Part shown: positions 35,124-43,636 of the stretch, in pieces
Numbering within the stretch: the stretch's first letter is position 1
Layout: each line of letters begins with the position of its first letter
Assembly (NCBI GenBank): GCA_938082505.1
Contig: CALLLH010000003.1
Span: forward strand, 62,001-126,000
Direction: 5' to 3'
DNA length: 64,000 nucleotides
From: an uncultured Flavobacteriales bacterium
Lineage (GTDB): Bacteria > Bacteroidota > Bacteroidia > Flavobacteriales_D > Sanyastnellaceae
Made by a program: the position numbers and the translations under genes
Notes under the pieces: generated by a model
Databases searched by the model: none
Seen by the model: only the letters and a program-made list of their open reading frames with translations
What the model was told of the DNA's origin: nothing

Positions 35124-36158
35124 TCAAGAAGCCGCCGTGAACTGCTCAAGGAAGCGGATGTCGTTCTCAAAGAATGCCCGGAGGTCTCCGATCTGCCACT
35201 TCAGCATGGCGATGCGCTCGATGCCCATTCCGAAGGCAAATCCTGAGTATTCCCCGGGATCAATGCCCGATGACGCCAGTACGGCGGGGTCGACCATGCC
35301 GCACCCCATGATTTCGAGCCAACCTGTGCCTTTCGTGATGCGCTTGTCGACCTCCGTCTCCAAGCCCCAATAGACGTCCATCTCCGCGCTGGGTTCCGTG
35401 AAAGGAAAATAACTGGGACGAAGGCGAATCCGGGTTCCATGGCCAAACAGCTGCTCGGCGAAGACCAGCAAGGTCTGCTTGAGATCGGCGAAACTGACGT
35501 CCCGATCGATGTAGAGCCCCTCAATCTGGTGGAAAATGCAGTGTGCCCGCGCGCTGATGGCCTCGTTCCGAAACACCCGGCCCGGCATCACGATCCGCAG
35601 GGGAGGATCGCGCTTCTCCATTTCCCTCACCTGCACCGAGCTCGTGTGTGTGCGCAACAACAGGTCCGGATCCCGCTGGATGAAGAAGGTGTCCTGCATG
35701 TCCCTCGCAGGGTGCTCCTCCGGGAAATTCAGACCCGAGAACACGTGCCAATCGTCCTCGATTTCCGGGCCATCGGCCACGGTGAATCCCATGCGGTCAA
35801 AAATGCCCAGGATTTCCCGTCGCACAATGCGGATGGGATGGTGCGATCCCAAAGGGGGCTCTCCACTTGGGCGCGTGTGGTCCATTCCACTGGTTCCCGC
35901 ATCCTCGGCCGCGGCCAAACCTGCCTTTGCACCCTCGAAATGGTCCTGCAATGCTTGCTTGAAGGCATTGAGGGCCTGTCCCATTTCCCTTTTCTCAGGC
36001 CCGGGTACGGCACGGAAACGCTCGTTGAGGTCCTTCAATAGGCCTTGCCTTCCAAAATGGGCAATGCGGAAGGCCTCCAATGCATCCGCCGTGGAGACGT
36101 CCGCTTCCTTCGCCGCAGCCAGCAGGCGGTCCAACTCGGCCTGATTCAACGTGGACAT
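35124..36158 (-). CDS. pheS: Phenylalanyl-tRNA synthetase alpha subunit
   Basis: 344 residues. Catalytic subunit of the alpha2-beta2 synthetase for tRNA-Phe. A helical N-terminal arm (about 1-90) precedes class II motifs: SHHPIRIVRREILGIFDRMG, the motif 2 region RIVMPGRVFRNE and motif 3 in GFAFGMGIERIAML. HQIEGLYIDRDVSFADLK is strongly conserved in PheS. The beta subunit gene pheT is 2.9 kb away on the opposite strand, not adjacent as in enterobacteria. It lies 7 bases downstream of the cyclophilin gene on the same strand. Confidence 0.95.
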   Translation of the reverse strand: MSTLNQAELDRLLAAAKEADVSTADALEAFRIAHFGRQGLLKDLNERFRAVPGPEKREMGQALNAFKQALQDHFEGAKAGLAAAEDAGTSGMDHTRPSGEPPLGSHHPIRIVRREILGIFDRMGFTVADGPEIEDDWHVFSGLNFPEEHPARDMQDTFFIQRDPDLLLRTHTSSVQVREMEKRDPPLRIVMPGRVFRNEAISARAHCIFHQIEGLYIDRDVSFADLKQTLLVFAEQLFGHGTRIRLRPSYFPFTEPSAEMDVYWGLETEVDKRITKGTGWLEIMGCGMVDPAVLASSGIDPGEYSGFAFGMGIERIAMLKWQIGDLRAFFENDIRFLEQFTAAS

Positions 36159-36165
36159 GTGGGCC

Positions 36166-36861
36166 TCAGTTCAGGATTTCCATCCGCATGGAGATGTCCT
36201 CCAGCGGCCTATTGGAACGGGCCACCGCGGATGAGCAGATGGCGTCGAGCACCTCGATGCCCTCGATGACCCGACCGAACACCGTGTACTGCATGTCGAG
36301 GTGGGGGGTGCCCCCCAGCTCCTCGTAGGAGGCGATCTGGTCCGGGGTGTAGGCGAAGGGTCCTCCGGTGGCCTGGCTGATCGATCTGACGACGCCCTGC
36401 AACATCTGTACACTGACATCGCGGCCCTGAACGATGTAGAATTGGCTTCCGCTGCTGCGGCGCTCCGGATTCACCTGGTCGCCTTGCCGAGCGGCGGCGA
36501 GGGCGCCCTTGACATGGATGAACTGCGGGTCGATCTCCGCGGGGATCGTGTAACCCGGGCCTCCGCTTCCGAGGCCCACCCCTGAATCTGCCCCACGTGA
36601 CTGGGGGTCTCCACCCTGTGCCATGAAGCCGCTGATGACCCTGTGCCACAGCAGGTCATCATAGAACCCCTCCCCGACCAGCTTGAGGAAATTGTCGCGG
36701 TGCTCGGGCGTCTCGTTGTACAGTTCGACCACCATGGTGCCCTTTGACGTCTCAATGCGAACCCTTTTGCGGTCGCCTTCCCCATCTGCCGCAAAGGACA
36801 GGACGGGCAGTAGTAGCATCGTGAGCAGAAAGGACAGGGTGCGGAAGTTTGAAACAACCAT
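36166..36861 (-). CDS. Periplasmic cyclophilin-type peptidyl-prolyl isomerase
   Basis: 231 residues with a signal peptide (about 1-25, ending LSFAA-DG). Cyclophilin core: RVRIETSKGTMVVELYNETP, the catalytic Arg segment LLWHRVISGFMAQGGDP, and GSQFYIVQGR with the FxxxxG equivalent shifted. The C-terminal part (YTVFGRVIEGIEVLDAI) is typical. An insertion between about 160 and 195 (VVRSISQATGG to LGGTPHLD) occurs in other Bacteroidota cyclophilins. It accelerates proline isomerisation during folding, here in the periplasm. It precedes pheS and diverges from a lipoprotein gene. Confidence 0.93.
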   Translation of the reverse strand: MVVSNFRTLSFLLTMLLLPVLSFAADGEGDRKRVRIETSKGTMVVELYNETPEHRDNFLKLVGEGFYDDLLWHRVISGFMAQGGDPQSRGADSGVGLGSGGPGYTIPAEIDPQFIHVKGALAAARQGDQVNPERRSSGSQFYIVQGRDVSVQMLQGVVRSISQATGGPFAYTPDQIASYEELGGTPHLDMQYTVFGRVIEGIEVLDAICSSAVARSNRPLEDISMRMEILN

Positions 36862-36931
36862 AGGGAGGATTTTGCGTTATTTGTAGGCTCCGGGTCTTGA
36901 TTATCAAGGCGGCGGAAGAGACCTCGAAATT

Positions 36932-37321
36932 ATGAAATCGAACACCCCCCTCCACGTTGCAGGCACATTGGCCCTGTTGGTTGCCGTTGCCATCGGATTC
37001 AATGGCTGCAATGAAATCGAGGACACCGTGGCCGTGGTCTACGTCCAGAACAGTTTGGGTGCCCCCGTGCAAGGAGCTGAGGTCCGTTTGTTCGCAGTGG
37101 GATCGGTCAACCAGACCTTCATCGGTGAATTGCGGTTCGACACCACGCAGGTGACCAATGCTGCAGGCAGCGTCAGCTTCAATTTCTCGGAGTACTACAA
37201 GCAAGGCCAGGCCGGCTTTGCCGTTTTGGACATTGAAGCGACGAAAGGGTCACTTACGGGCATCGGAATCATCAAGATCGAGGAGGAGATGACAAACGAG
37301 CAGACGGTCATCATGGAGTGA
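36932..37321 (+). CDS. Small lipoprotein with an Ig-like/carboxypeptidase-regulatory-like fold
   Basis: 129 residues. Hydrophobic segment and cysteine (AIGFNGC, residue 26) suggest a lipoprotein, though the lipobox is not ideal. The mature part reads VVYVQNSLGAPVQGAEVRLF, then TNAAGSVSFNFSEYYKQGQAGFAVLDIEATKG, the pattern of a single carboxypeptidase-regulatory-like or transthyretin-like beta sandwich (a V-x-D-x-x-G-x-P-V-x-G-A-x-V-x-L unit). Many Bacteroidota encode such single-domain lipoproteins near tRNA genes or alone. The binding partner is unknown. tRNA-Pro follows after 58 bases. Confidence 0.75.
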   Translation: MKSNTPLHVAGTLALLVAVAIGFNGCNEIEDTVAVVYVQNSLGAPVQGAEVRLFAVGSVNQTFIGELRFDTTQVTNAAGSVSFNFSEYYKQGQAGFAVLDIEATKGSLTGIGIIKIEEEMTNEQTVIME

Positions 37322-37332
37322 CCTTTCTTCCC

Positions 37333-37359
37333 TTGGACGGGAGGAATTGCCTATTTTCG
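37333..37359 (+). promoter_or_regulatory. Promoter before tRNA-Pro
   Basis: TTG (37333-37335), 16 bases, then TATTTTCG (37352-37359): both elements of the Flavobacterium-type promoter at close to the usual spacing. The box ends 20 bases before the tRNA. A 7-bp stem, ttttcgc/gcgaaaa, partly overlaps it. Confidence 0.55.
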
Positions 37360-37379
37360 CGCTCCGCTTCGGCGAAAAC

Positions 37380-37452
37380 CGGGATGTAGCTCAGTTGGTA
37401 GAGTACGCGTCTGGGGGACGTGTGGTCGCTGGTTCGAGTCCAGTCATCCCGA
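37380..37452 (+). tRNA. tRNA-Pro (anticodon GGG)
   Basis: Acceptor cgggatg pairs with catcccg, discriminator A. The D arm is gctcagttggtagagt, the T arm gctggttcgagtccagt (one G-U pair). The anticodon stem cgcgt/acgtg encloses ctggggg, giving anticodon GGG with G37 as usual for Pro. The length is 73 nt and CCA is not encoded. It is followed by an intrinsic terminator. Confidence 0.94.
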
Positions 37453-37457
37453 CATTG

Positions 37458-37485
37458 AAAGGAGGGCCTTCTGGCTCTCCTTTTT
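37458..37485 (+). terminator. Intrinsic terminator after tRNA-Pro
   Basis: aaaggaggGCC-ttct-GGCtctccttttt: a stem of about 10 bp with one bulged or mismatched base, a 4-base loop and a T-run, beginning 6 bases after the tRNA. Confidence 0.7.
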
Positions 37486-37510
37486 GTTGCCATACCATTG
37501 CACCTCAATC

Positions 37511-37873
37511 ATGGATGTCGAATTTGAAACCCGATGGCGCAAGCTGCTTACCGTGCTGGAGGGTCGGTTCGGGGGTGGCATGGACCTGCAGGATATCCTA
37601 TTCCTCGTCGGCGTGCAGGAACTCGGACAGGGCTTCAGGAAATTCAGGAAGGACGAGAAAATGGACCTGATGCACGTCGCCGTATGCACGGTGCTGGTGC
37701 CTCAAGGGTTCTATTCGTTCATCGGCCGAGACGACGAGGGGTGGCCTCACTTCGAGGAGCAGGTGTCGCTTCCGGTTCTTGAGCCGAAGGAGCAGGACGC
37801 GCTCATCCGGCGCGGCCTGATTGACTATTTCGGAGAGGATCCCGCCAGTGTCATCGGCCCGCAAAGCGCTTGA
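37511..37873 (+). CDS. Conserved Bacteroidota protein of unknown function
   Basis: 120 residues from the ATG at 37511; the track start at 37484 lies in the terminator. Strongly patterned globular protein without a signal peptide: FETRWRKLLTVLEGRFGG, ILFLVGVQELGQGFRKF, KMDLMHVAVCTVL, then GWPHFEEQ and ALIRRGLIDYFGE. I recall very similar short proteins (LIGVQELGQG, KxDLMHIAIC) in many Flavobacteriia, always uncharacterised. No catalytic motif is recognised. Its 3' end overlaps the Crp-type regulator by 23 bases tail to tail. Confidence 0.8.
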   Translation: MDVEFETRWRKLLTVLEGRFGGGMDLQDILFLVGVQELGQGFRKFRKDEKMDLMHVAVCTVLVPQGFYSFIGRDDEGWPHFEEQVSLPVLEPKEQDALIRRGLIDYFGEDPASVIGPQSA

Positions 37874-38903
37874 GCGCCACTTCGTCCTCGATCACCACGG
37901 TCTTGCCTGAAAGGCTGACCCACCCATCCGACTTGAAATCGCTCAGCGCTCGGATCAGGCTTTCCTTGGCCGTTCCGACCATGCCCGCAAGGTCTTCCCT
38001 GCTGAGCTGAGGCGTCTTCTCTGATTCCTTGAAGCGGTCATTGAGGTCGAGCAAGGCCTGCGCCGTCCGCTCGCGCACCGAGGCATAAGCCAAGGCGAGC
38101 AGCCGCTGTTGATTCTGGGTCACTTCACCCGCCATCAATCGAATGAAACGCATGGCGACGTCCCGATTCCTGTGCATCAGATCCAAGAAAACCTTGCGCG
38201 GAATGAGGTGGAGCTCTGTATCCTCGAGGACCTCTGCAGCACTGGCGTACTCCAGTCCCTTGAGCACATCCATGTGTCCGAAGAAGTCCCCGGGCTTGCA
38301 GAGTTCGATGATCAACTCCTTGCCATAGTTGTCCGTCCTGAACACCTTGACCACCCCGGAAGCGACGTAATAGACGTTGTTCGTGGCGTCGCCCTCGGAA
38401 AACAGAACTTGTCCCGAATTGTACCGCCGCGGACGCTCTCCGACATCGATGCCGGGAATTCCTCCTTGGGCGCTGGCATCCGCAATGAACTCATTGAGCC
38501 GTTGGGGTGGCCGTCCATACTCACGCTGCATGATGGCGCTCTTCTTGAGTCTAACCTCGATGGTCGCCAGGAGATCCGCCTCACTGAAAGGCTTGACCAG
38601 ATAATCATCCGCCCCACTGGACATGCCCCTCCTCATTTCCGCTGCCCCGTCCCTCGAAGTCAGGAAGATGAATGGAATCATCGCCGTACTGGGGTCGTTC
38701 GAGAGGTAGTGCAACACCCCGTAGCCATCGAGCTCGGGCATCTCAACATCACAGACGATCATGTCCGGACGGTCGCGTTGGGCGCGCTCCACCCCCTGCT
38801 TACCATGTTCAGCCTCAATGACTTCATACCCGGCCAGCTGTAGGATATCCGCCGTGGTCTTTCGGAGGAATTGGTTGTCCTCCACAATCAGAATCTTCTT
38901 CAC
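37851..38903 (-). CDS. Response regulator fused to a cNMP-binding domain and Crp-type HTH
   Basis: 350 residues. The receiver occupies residues 1-120, with D52 (MIVCDVEMPEL) and the conserved Lys in LVKPFSE. A cyclic-nucleotide-binding-like beta roll lies at about 150-265 (YNSGQVLFSEGDATNNVYYVASG and the CKPGDFFGHMDVL region). A Crp/Fnr winged helix follows at about 275-345 (SREDLAGMVGTAKESLIRAL). It would combine phospho-relay input with ligand or redox-type input at one promoter. No cognate kinase is adjacent. The N-terminus is the typical MKKILIVEDNQFLR. It diverges from pheT. Confidence 0.9.
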   Translation of the reverse strand: MKKILIVEDNQFLRKTTADILQLAGYEVIEAEHGKQGVERAQRDRPDMIVCDVEMPELDGYGVLHYLSNDPSTAMIPFIFLTSRDGAAEMRRGMSSGADDYLVKPFSEADLLATIEVRLKKSAIMQREYGRPPQRLNEFIADASAQGGIPGIDVGERPRRYNSGQVLFSEGDATNNVYYVASGVVKVFRTDNYGKELIIELCKPGDFFGHMDVLKGLEYASAAEVLEDTELHLIPRKVFLDLMHRNRDVAMRFIRLMAGEVTQNQQRLLALAYASVRERTAQALLDLNDRFKESEKTPQLSREDLAGMVGTAKESLIRALSDFKSDGWVSLSGKTVVIEDEVALKRFAGR

Positions 38904-39026
38904 TACAAACGCTTGTCGCCCTCCACGAATGGTCCGGTTCGGGGTTAGGTCGCCTGTAAGTTATTAAAGCCTGACCCGAGAATCCTCCTCGCATCGCGAC
39001 CAATGTGTCTTTGGGCAGGACAAGGT

Positions 39027-39034
39027 TAAATTCG
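39027..39034 (+). promoter_or_regulatory. -7-type promoter box before pheT
   Basis: TAAATTCG fits TAnnTTYG, 39 bases before the pheT start. A TTTG at 39010-39013 is only 13 bases upstream of it, closer than usual. Confidence 0.4.
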
Positions 39035-39073
39035 CAGGCCTCAGGGCATACCCGTTGCAAACCCCATCGACGC

Positions 39074-41527
39074 ATGAACGTCTCCTTCGAATGGCTCAAA
39101 TCCTGGCTTCCCATCGGTGATGGCTCCACAGAGAACGTCATGGCCCTCGCCGACAGGCTGACGGCCACCGGGCTCGAGGTAGAGGGTGTGGAAGAAATGC
39201 CGGCTGTCCCCGGTGGACTGAAGGGTATGGTGGTCGGACATGTCCTCACCTGCGACCCGCACCCCAATGCCGACCGGTTGCGCGTGACCACGGTGGATGT
39301 GGGGGGCGGGGCTCCGCTGCACATCGTTTGCGGGGCTCCCAATGTTGCGGCAGGCCAGAAAGTGGTGGTCGCGACGGTGGGGGCCACCTGTCACCCCTCC
39401 GAGGGCGATCCGTTCAAAATCAAAAAGGGCAAGATCCGCGGCGAGGTTTCCGAGGGCATGATCTGTGCCGAAGATGAGTTGGGCATCGGAACCGACCACG
39501 GAGGCATTCTTGTGCTGGATGCCCATGCCTCGACAGGGGCTCCCGCAGCCGGGATTCTCGGCGTGGAGAGCGATTACAGGATTGAAATCGGCCTGACCCC
39601 GAACAGAACTGACGCCATGGGCCACATCGGCGTGGCCCGTGATCTTCGCGCCGCCATGCTCTGGAATGGCGGCGGCGGATCCGGCACTGGGGTTCCCCCG
39701 CTGGCGAACCTTCCGGATCGGCGACTGGTCGAAGGCTCCGGCCCCATCCGGGTGGAGGTCGAGGACGCCGAGGGTGCTCCTTGCTATTTGGGGATCACCC
39801 TGCGCAACGTGACCGTCGGCCCCGCTCCCGAATGGATGCAACAGCGGCTCCGGGCCATCGGCATCGAACCCAAGAACAATGTGGTGGACGTGACGAATTA
39901 CGTCCTGCACGATCTCGGGCAGCCCCTTCACGCTTTCGACGCGGACAGGATATCCGGCGGTGTCGTCCGGGTTCGGCGCGCACAGGAGGGTGAGCCCTTC
40001 AAGGCGCTGGACGGGAGTGACAAGACGCTCATGTCGATGGACCTCGTCATCGCCGACGAGTCGAAGCCCATGTGCCTTGCGGGGGTCTATGGTGGTGCGG
40101 AAAGTGGAGTGACCGAAGACACGACTTCCGTCTTTCTCGAAAGTGCGTGGTTCGAACCCGTTTCCATCCGCAAGACGGCCAAACGGCATACCCTCTCCAC
40201 GGACGCCTCCTTCCGATTCGAACGCGGTGTGGACCCCGAGATGGCCCGTCCAGGATTGGAAAAGGCCGTCGCGTTGCTGCAGGAATTTGCGGGGGCTGAA
40301 TTGGACGGGGGCATGCAGTGCCACTTGGGCGTTTTGCCCGGTCCAGCCGAGGTGCATCTCGATTGGGACAAACTCGATGCCACGATCGGCATGGCCCTGG
40401 ACCGCGATCGCGTGCGCGGCATACTCGAGGCGCTCGACATGCGCATCCGTTCGGAACAGGACGGCATGCTCCACCTCGAGGTTCCGGCCTATCGGCGGGA
40501 TGTCACCCGTCCCGCGGATGTGGTGGAGGAGATCCTGCGCATCCACGGTTACGATCATGTTCCCCTGCCAGGGAGGATGACCGTGTCGCTTTCCCCAAAA
40601 CCGGATCCGGACCCGGAGCAATTGCGCAATGAACTGGCCAACACCCTGGTTGGACGGGGCTTCCATGAAGTCATGCACAACTCCCTGGTCTCGTCTGACC
40701 ACCTGACGCTGGTCGCGGATGCCTCCATCCACCCGGATCGGGCCGTACACCTGCTCAACCCCTTGAGTTCAGAGCTCGACATCATGCGCCAATCCCTGTT
40801 GTTCCAGGCGGTGGAGACGGTGGCACGCAATCGGAACCACCAGCGGCCGGACCTGATGTTGTTCGAGTTCGGCAAGGTCTACCGAACCCACGAAGGAGGG
40901 GGGTACGAGGAATCCGAACGGTTGGCCCTGACCGTCACCGGGAGACCATCGCCCGAGAGCTGGCGCCCAACCGACGGGGACGGACTCTCCGTACTCAAGG
41001 GCGCTGTGGAAGCCCTGTTGGTACAATCCGGCGTGCGGGGGCTGAAATGCGCGCCCTTGGCCGGTGGCGACTGCTTCAAGGAAGGACTGGAATGGACCGG
41101 GAGCAAGGGATTCTCAGCCAGGGTTGGAGTCGTGCACCCGACCATCACCCGCACCTTCGGTGTCGATGCCGAAGTCTACCACGCCGATCTGCCGTTCGAG
41201 CAGCTCGTGAAATGGACTGGGAAATTGCGGATCAAGGCAGGTGAATTGCCTCGCTTCCCCGGCGTTAGGAGGGATTTGAGCCTTCAGGTCCCCTCAGGGG
41301 TCGATTATGCGGGCATCGAAGCGGTCGTCCGTCAGACAGGGGGCAAACTCCTCCATGAAGTCAACCTGTTCGACGTCTATCACGATGAGAAGACGGGGAC
41401 GACTTCCTATGCCATATCCATGCGGCTTCAGGATGAGGAGAAGACCATGAGCGAGAAGGCCATTGAAAAAACCGTCCTCCGGGTGCGCGAGCAATTGGCC
41501 CAGCGGCTCGGTGTCACCCTCCGCTGA
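39074..41527 (+). CDS. pheT: Phenylalanyl-tRNA synthetase beta subunit
   Basis: 817 residues from the ATG at 39074 (MNVSFEWLKSWLP); the track's first 23 codons are upstream. It carries the tRNA-binding OB domain (about 40-150, GHVLTCDPHPNADRLRVTTVDVG), the B3/B4 editing region (KPMCLAGVYGGAESGVTEDT), the B5 domain (about 400-480) and the FDX-ACB domain at the end (FPGVRRDLSLQVPSGV to the C-terminus). It supports aminoacylation and edits Tyr-tRNA-Phe. The next gene begins at the base after its stop. Confidence 0.95.
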   Translation: MNVSFEWLKSWLPIGDGSTENVMALADRLTATGLEVEGVEEMPAVPGGLKGMVVGHVLTCDPHPNADRLRVTTVDVGGGAPLHIVCGAPNVAAGQKVVVATVGATCHPSEGDPFKIKKGKIRGEVSEGMICAEDELGIGTDHGGILVLDAHASTGAPAAGILGVESDYRIEIGLTPNRTDAMGHIGVARDLRAAMLWNGGGGSGTGVPPLANLPDRRLVEGSGPIRVEVEDAEGAPCYLGITLRNVTVGPAPEWMQQRLRAIGIEPKNNVVDVTNYVLHDLGQPLHAFDADRISGGVVRVRRAQEGEPFKALDGSDKTLMSMDLVIADESKPMCLAGVYGGAESGVTEDTTSVFLESAWFEPVSIRKTAKRHTLSTDASFRFERGVDPEMARPGLEKAVALLQEFAGAELDGGMQCHLGVLPGPAEVHLDWDKLDATIGMALDRDRVRGILEALDMRIRSEQDGMLHLEVPAYRRDVTRPADVVEEILRIHGYDHVPLPGRMTVSLSPKPDPDPEQLRNELANTLVGRGFHEVMHNSLVSSDHLTLVADASIHPDRAVHLLNPLSSELDIMRQSLLFQAVETVARNRNHQRPDLMLFEFGKVYRTHEGGGYEESERLALTVTGRPSPESWRPTDGDGLSVLKGAVEALLVQSGVRGLKCAPLAGGDCFKEGLEWTGSKGFSARVGVVHPTITRTFGVDAEVYHADLPFEQLVKWTGKLRIKAGELPRFPGVRRDLSLQVPSGVDYAGIEAVVRQTGGKLLHEVNLFDVYHDEKTGTTSYAISMRLQDEEKTMSEKAIEKTVLRVREQLAQRLGVTLR

Positions 41528-42826
41528 GTGCCCAGAATTGCCCCTCCCCCCTTTCCAGTGCCCCTCGGGGTGAGCCATTTTGTCTACTCCCTCGTTCGAC
41601 CATGGGGGCGCTGGGGCATTCGGCTGTGGCACAGGGTCGAGCAGGTCAAAGGGGCGCATTACCTGACATCCGGCGGGGCGGTTCCGCCAGCGCGGTTGCT
41701 GTTCAGCGGCCATCAGAATGGCCTGGCCGATCCCATCCTCGCCTGTGTGTCACTTGAACCCCAGTTGCATTTCTTCACCCGAGCGGATGTGTTCCGCCAT
41801 CGGGTGGCCCGCTGGTTTCTGCTGCGTTTGAACATGATGCCCATCTTCCGGGCCATCGATCGGATCAAGGATTTGGCAGAGCGGAACCGACAGACCTTCG
41901 CGGCGGCCCATTCGCGGCTCGAGAATGGTGCCACTTGCGGCATCTTTCCGGAAGCCGGGCATCTCGACGAACGGCGCATCCGCCGCTTCCGCCATGGATC
42001 GGCGCGGTTCATTGCCGGGGCGATGCAACGACCTGCCATCCGAGAGCGGGGCCTCGAAGTCTTGCCCCTCCACCTCGATTTCGAGCGCTATTCCGGGTAC
42101 CGCACAGGAGCCAGGCTTTGCCTTGGCCCACCGATTTCCCTCGATGGCATCGCCGGGTTGGCTGAAGATGTCGGCACCGCCCGGGTCGAGCTGAGTGATC
42201 GCATGAGGGACGCCCTCTTGGACTGTGCGGTGCACCTGCTCGATGGTCCGCTCTATGAGCCCCACCTCGCAGCCTGCCGGTTTCTCGAAGGCTGCAGTGG
42301 AACTTGGCCTGATGCGCAGCGACTCGCGGAAATCGCCGACGCCATGCTGGAAAATCCGGATCGGGCGCTGTCTGACTTCGAGGACGCCCTCGCCTCAGGC
42401 CTGAGGCACCCCCGATTGGCGGATGATTTTGCGGCGGCAGGCAGACTCTGCTCCGGGCGGGCCACCCGATTGGAACGGGCGCTTTGGCGGCTGCCGGCCT
42501 GGGTGGTCTTCACGGTCACCACCGGCTGGTGGCCGCGATTGGCCGAATTCGCTGCTGAGCGGCGTGTGAAGCAGGTGGCCTTCCGGACGACGTTCAGCAT
42601 CACATTGACCATGGTCACGGTCACCTTGAGCTGGGCCATGCTCTCCCTCGGAGCCGGTGTGGCCATCGGGCCGTGGTCGGTGCCTGTCGTCTTCCTGATC
42701 CTGCGGATTTCCCAGGAGGTGGCGATGCCGATGGAGGATGCCATCATGGATTGGCGGAACGAGCGGAACGTCCGTCACCACTTGGCCCATCCCTTTCTGA
42801 CGGATTGGTGTGAACCCCGGCCATGA
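41528..42826 (+). CDS. PlsC-like glycerol acyltransferase with C-terminal membrane region
   Basis: 432 residues, start GTG directly after the pheT stop. 1-acylglycerol-3-phosphate acyltransferase fold at about 50-215: catalytic motif GHQNGLADP (H-x5-D, the spacing I recall in Bacteroidota members) and FPEAGHLD in place of FPEGTRS. Beyond it is a roughly 200-residue extension with helical segments and hydrophobic stretches near 320-335 and 355-400 (WAMLSLGAGVAIGPWSVPVVFL). The acceptor may be lysophospholipid or another lipid; it is not decidable here. Coupling to pheT is probably only positional. Confidence 0.82.
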   Translation: MPRIAPPPFPVPLGVSHFVYSLVRPWGRWGIRLWHRVEQVKGAHYLTSGGAVPPARLLFSGHQNGLADPILACVSLEPQLHFFTRADVFRHRVARWFLLRLNMMPIFRAIDRIKDLAERNRQTFAAAHSRLENGATCGIFPEAGHLDERRIRRFRHGSARFIAGAMQRPAIRERGLEVLPLHLDFERYSGYRTGARLCLGPPISLDGIAGLAEDVGTARVELSDRMRDALLDCAVHLLDGPLYEPHLAACRFLEGCSGTWPDAQRLAEIADAMLENPDRALSDFEDALASGLRHPRLADDFAAAGRLCSGRATRLERALWRLPAWVVFTVTTGWWPRLAEFAAERRVKQVAFRTTFSITLTMVTVTLSWAMLSLGAGVAIGPWSVPVVFLILRISQEVAMPMEDAIMDWRNERNVRHHLAHPFLTDWCEPRP

Positions 42827-42922
42827 CCGGCAAGGCCCCTTGAGCGCTTGAGGGACACCTGCGTTCAGCCCAAAGCGTGCACAACAGACCCACAATCCCC
42901 TTCTTACCAACCCCTGCTGTCT

Positions 42923-42930
42923 TATTTTCG
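42923..42930 (+). promoter_or_regulatory. -7-type promoter box before the two-component pair
   Basis: TATTTTCG, 25 bases before the regulator's ATG at 42956. No -33 TTG is seen at normal spacing. Confidence 0.45.
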
Positions 42931-42955
42931 AATGCCCCCAGACGGGCGCACGCGC

Positions 42956-43636
42956 ATGGACAGCCAGAAAATTCTCGTTGTGGACGACGAGCCGGATATC
43001 CTCGAGTTGGTCCAATACAACCTCGAAAAAGAAGGGTTCTCCGTGTACACCGCGGGCAATGGACGCGAGGCCATCGAAATCGCCGAACAGGTGACCCCGG
43101 ACCTCATCCTCCTGGACGTGATGATGCCCGAAATGGACGGCATGGAGACCTGCATCGAAATGCGGGAGAACCCCAAATTGGATTCGTCCATCATTGCCTT
43201 CCTCACGGCAAGGGGCGAGGACTACAGTCAAATTGCGGGCTTCGAGGCCGGTGCGGACGACTACATCACCAAGCCCATCAAACCGCGTGTCCTGCTCAGC
43301 CGGATGAAGGCCCTGCTGCGCAGGGGCAGCAAAGTCCCGGACACCAAGGAGGTCCTCAAGGCCAAGAACCTGACCGTGGACAGGGAGCGCTATGTGGTGG
43401 TCTACAATGGTGAGGAACTCAACCTGCCCAAAAAGGAATTTGAATTGCTCTCCCTCTTGGTTTCACAGCCCGGCAAAGTCTTCACGAGAAGCTCCATCCT
43501 GACCATGGTCTGGGGCAATGATGTCGTCGTGGGAGACCGCACCATCGATGTCCACATCCGCAAGCTCCGGGAGAAATTGGGAGACCAATACTTCAAGACC
43601 GTCAAGGGCGTGGGCTACAAGTTCGAAGAGGAATGA
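42956..43636 (+). CDS. OmpR/PhoB-family response regulator
   Basis: 226 residues from the ATG at 42956. Receiver (1-120) with acidic pocket VVDDEPD, phospho-acceptor D54 (LILLDVMMPEMDG) and Lys in ITKPIKP. A C-terminal winged helix (about 130-224) carries LPKKEFELLSLLVSQPGKVFTRS and DRTIDVHIRKLREKLG, typical of OmpR-type DNA-binding domains. It overlaps the kinase gene by ATGA. The family resemblance is to Bacteroidota PhoB-like regulators, but the signal cannot be read from sequence. Confidence 0.93.
   Translation: MDSQKILVVDDEPDILELVQYNLEKEGFSVYTAGNGREAIEIAEQVTPDLILLDVMMPEMDGMETCIEMRENPKLDSSIIAFLTARGEDYSQIAGFEAGADDYITKPIKPRVLLSRMKALLRRGSKVPDTKEVLKAKNLTVDRERYVVVYNGEELNLPKKEFELLSLLVSQPGKVFTRSSILTMVWGNDVVVGDRTIDVHIRKLREKLGDQYFKTVKGVGYKFEEE

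Noticed and set aside
35119-35135. GCGGCT/AGCCGC hairpin over the pheS stop as a terminator
   Set aside because: Six base pairs only, with a weak T-run further on; too little to list as a feature.
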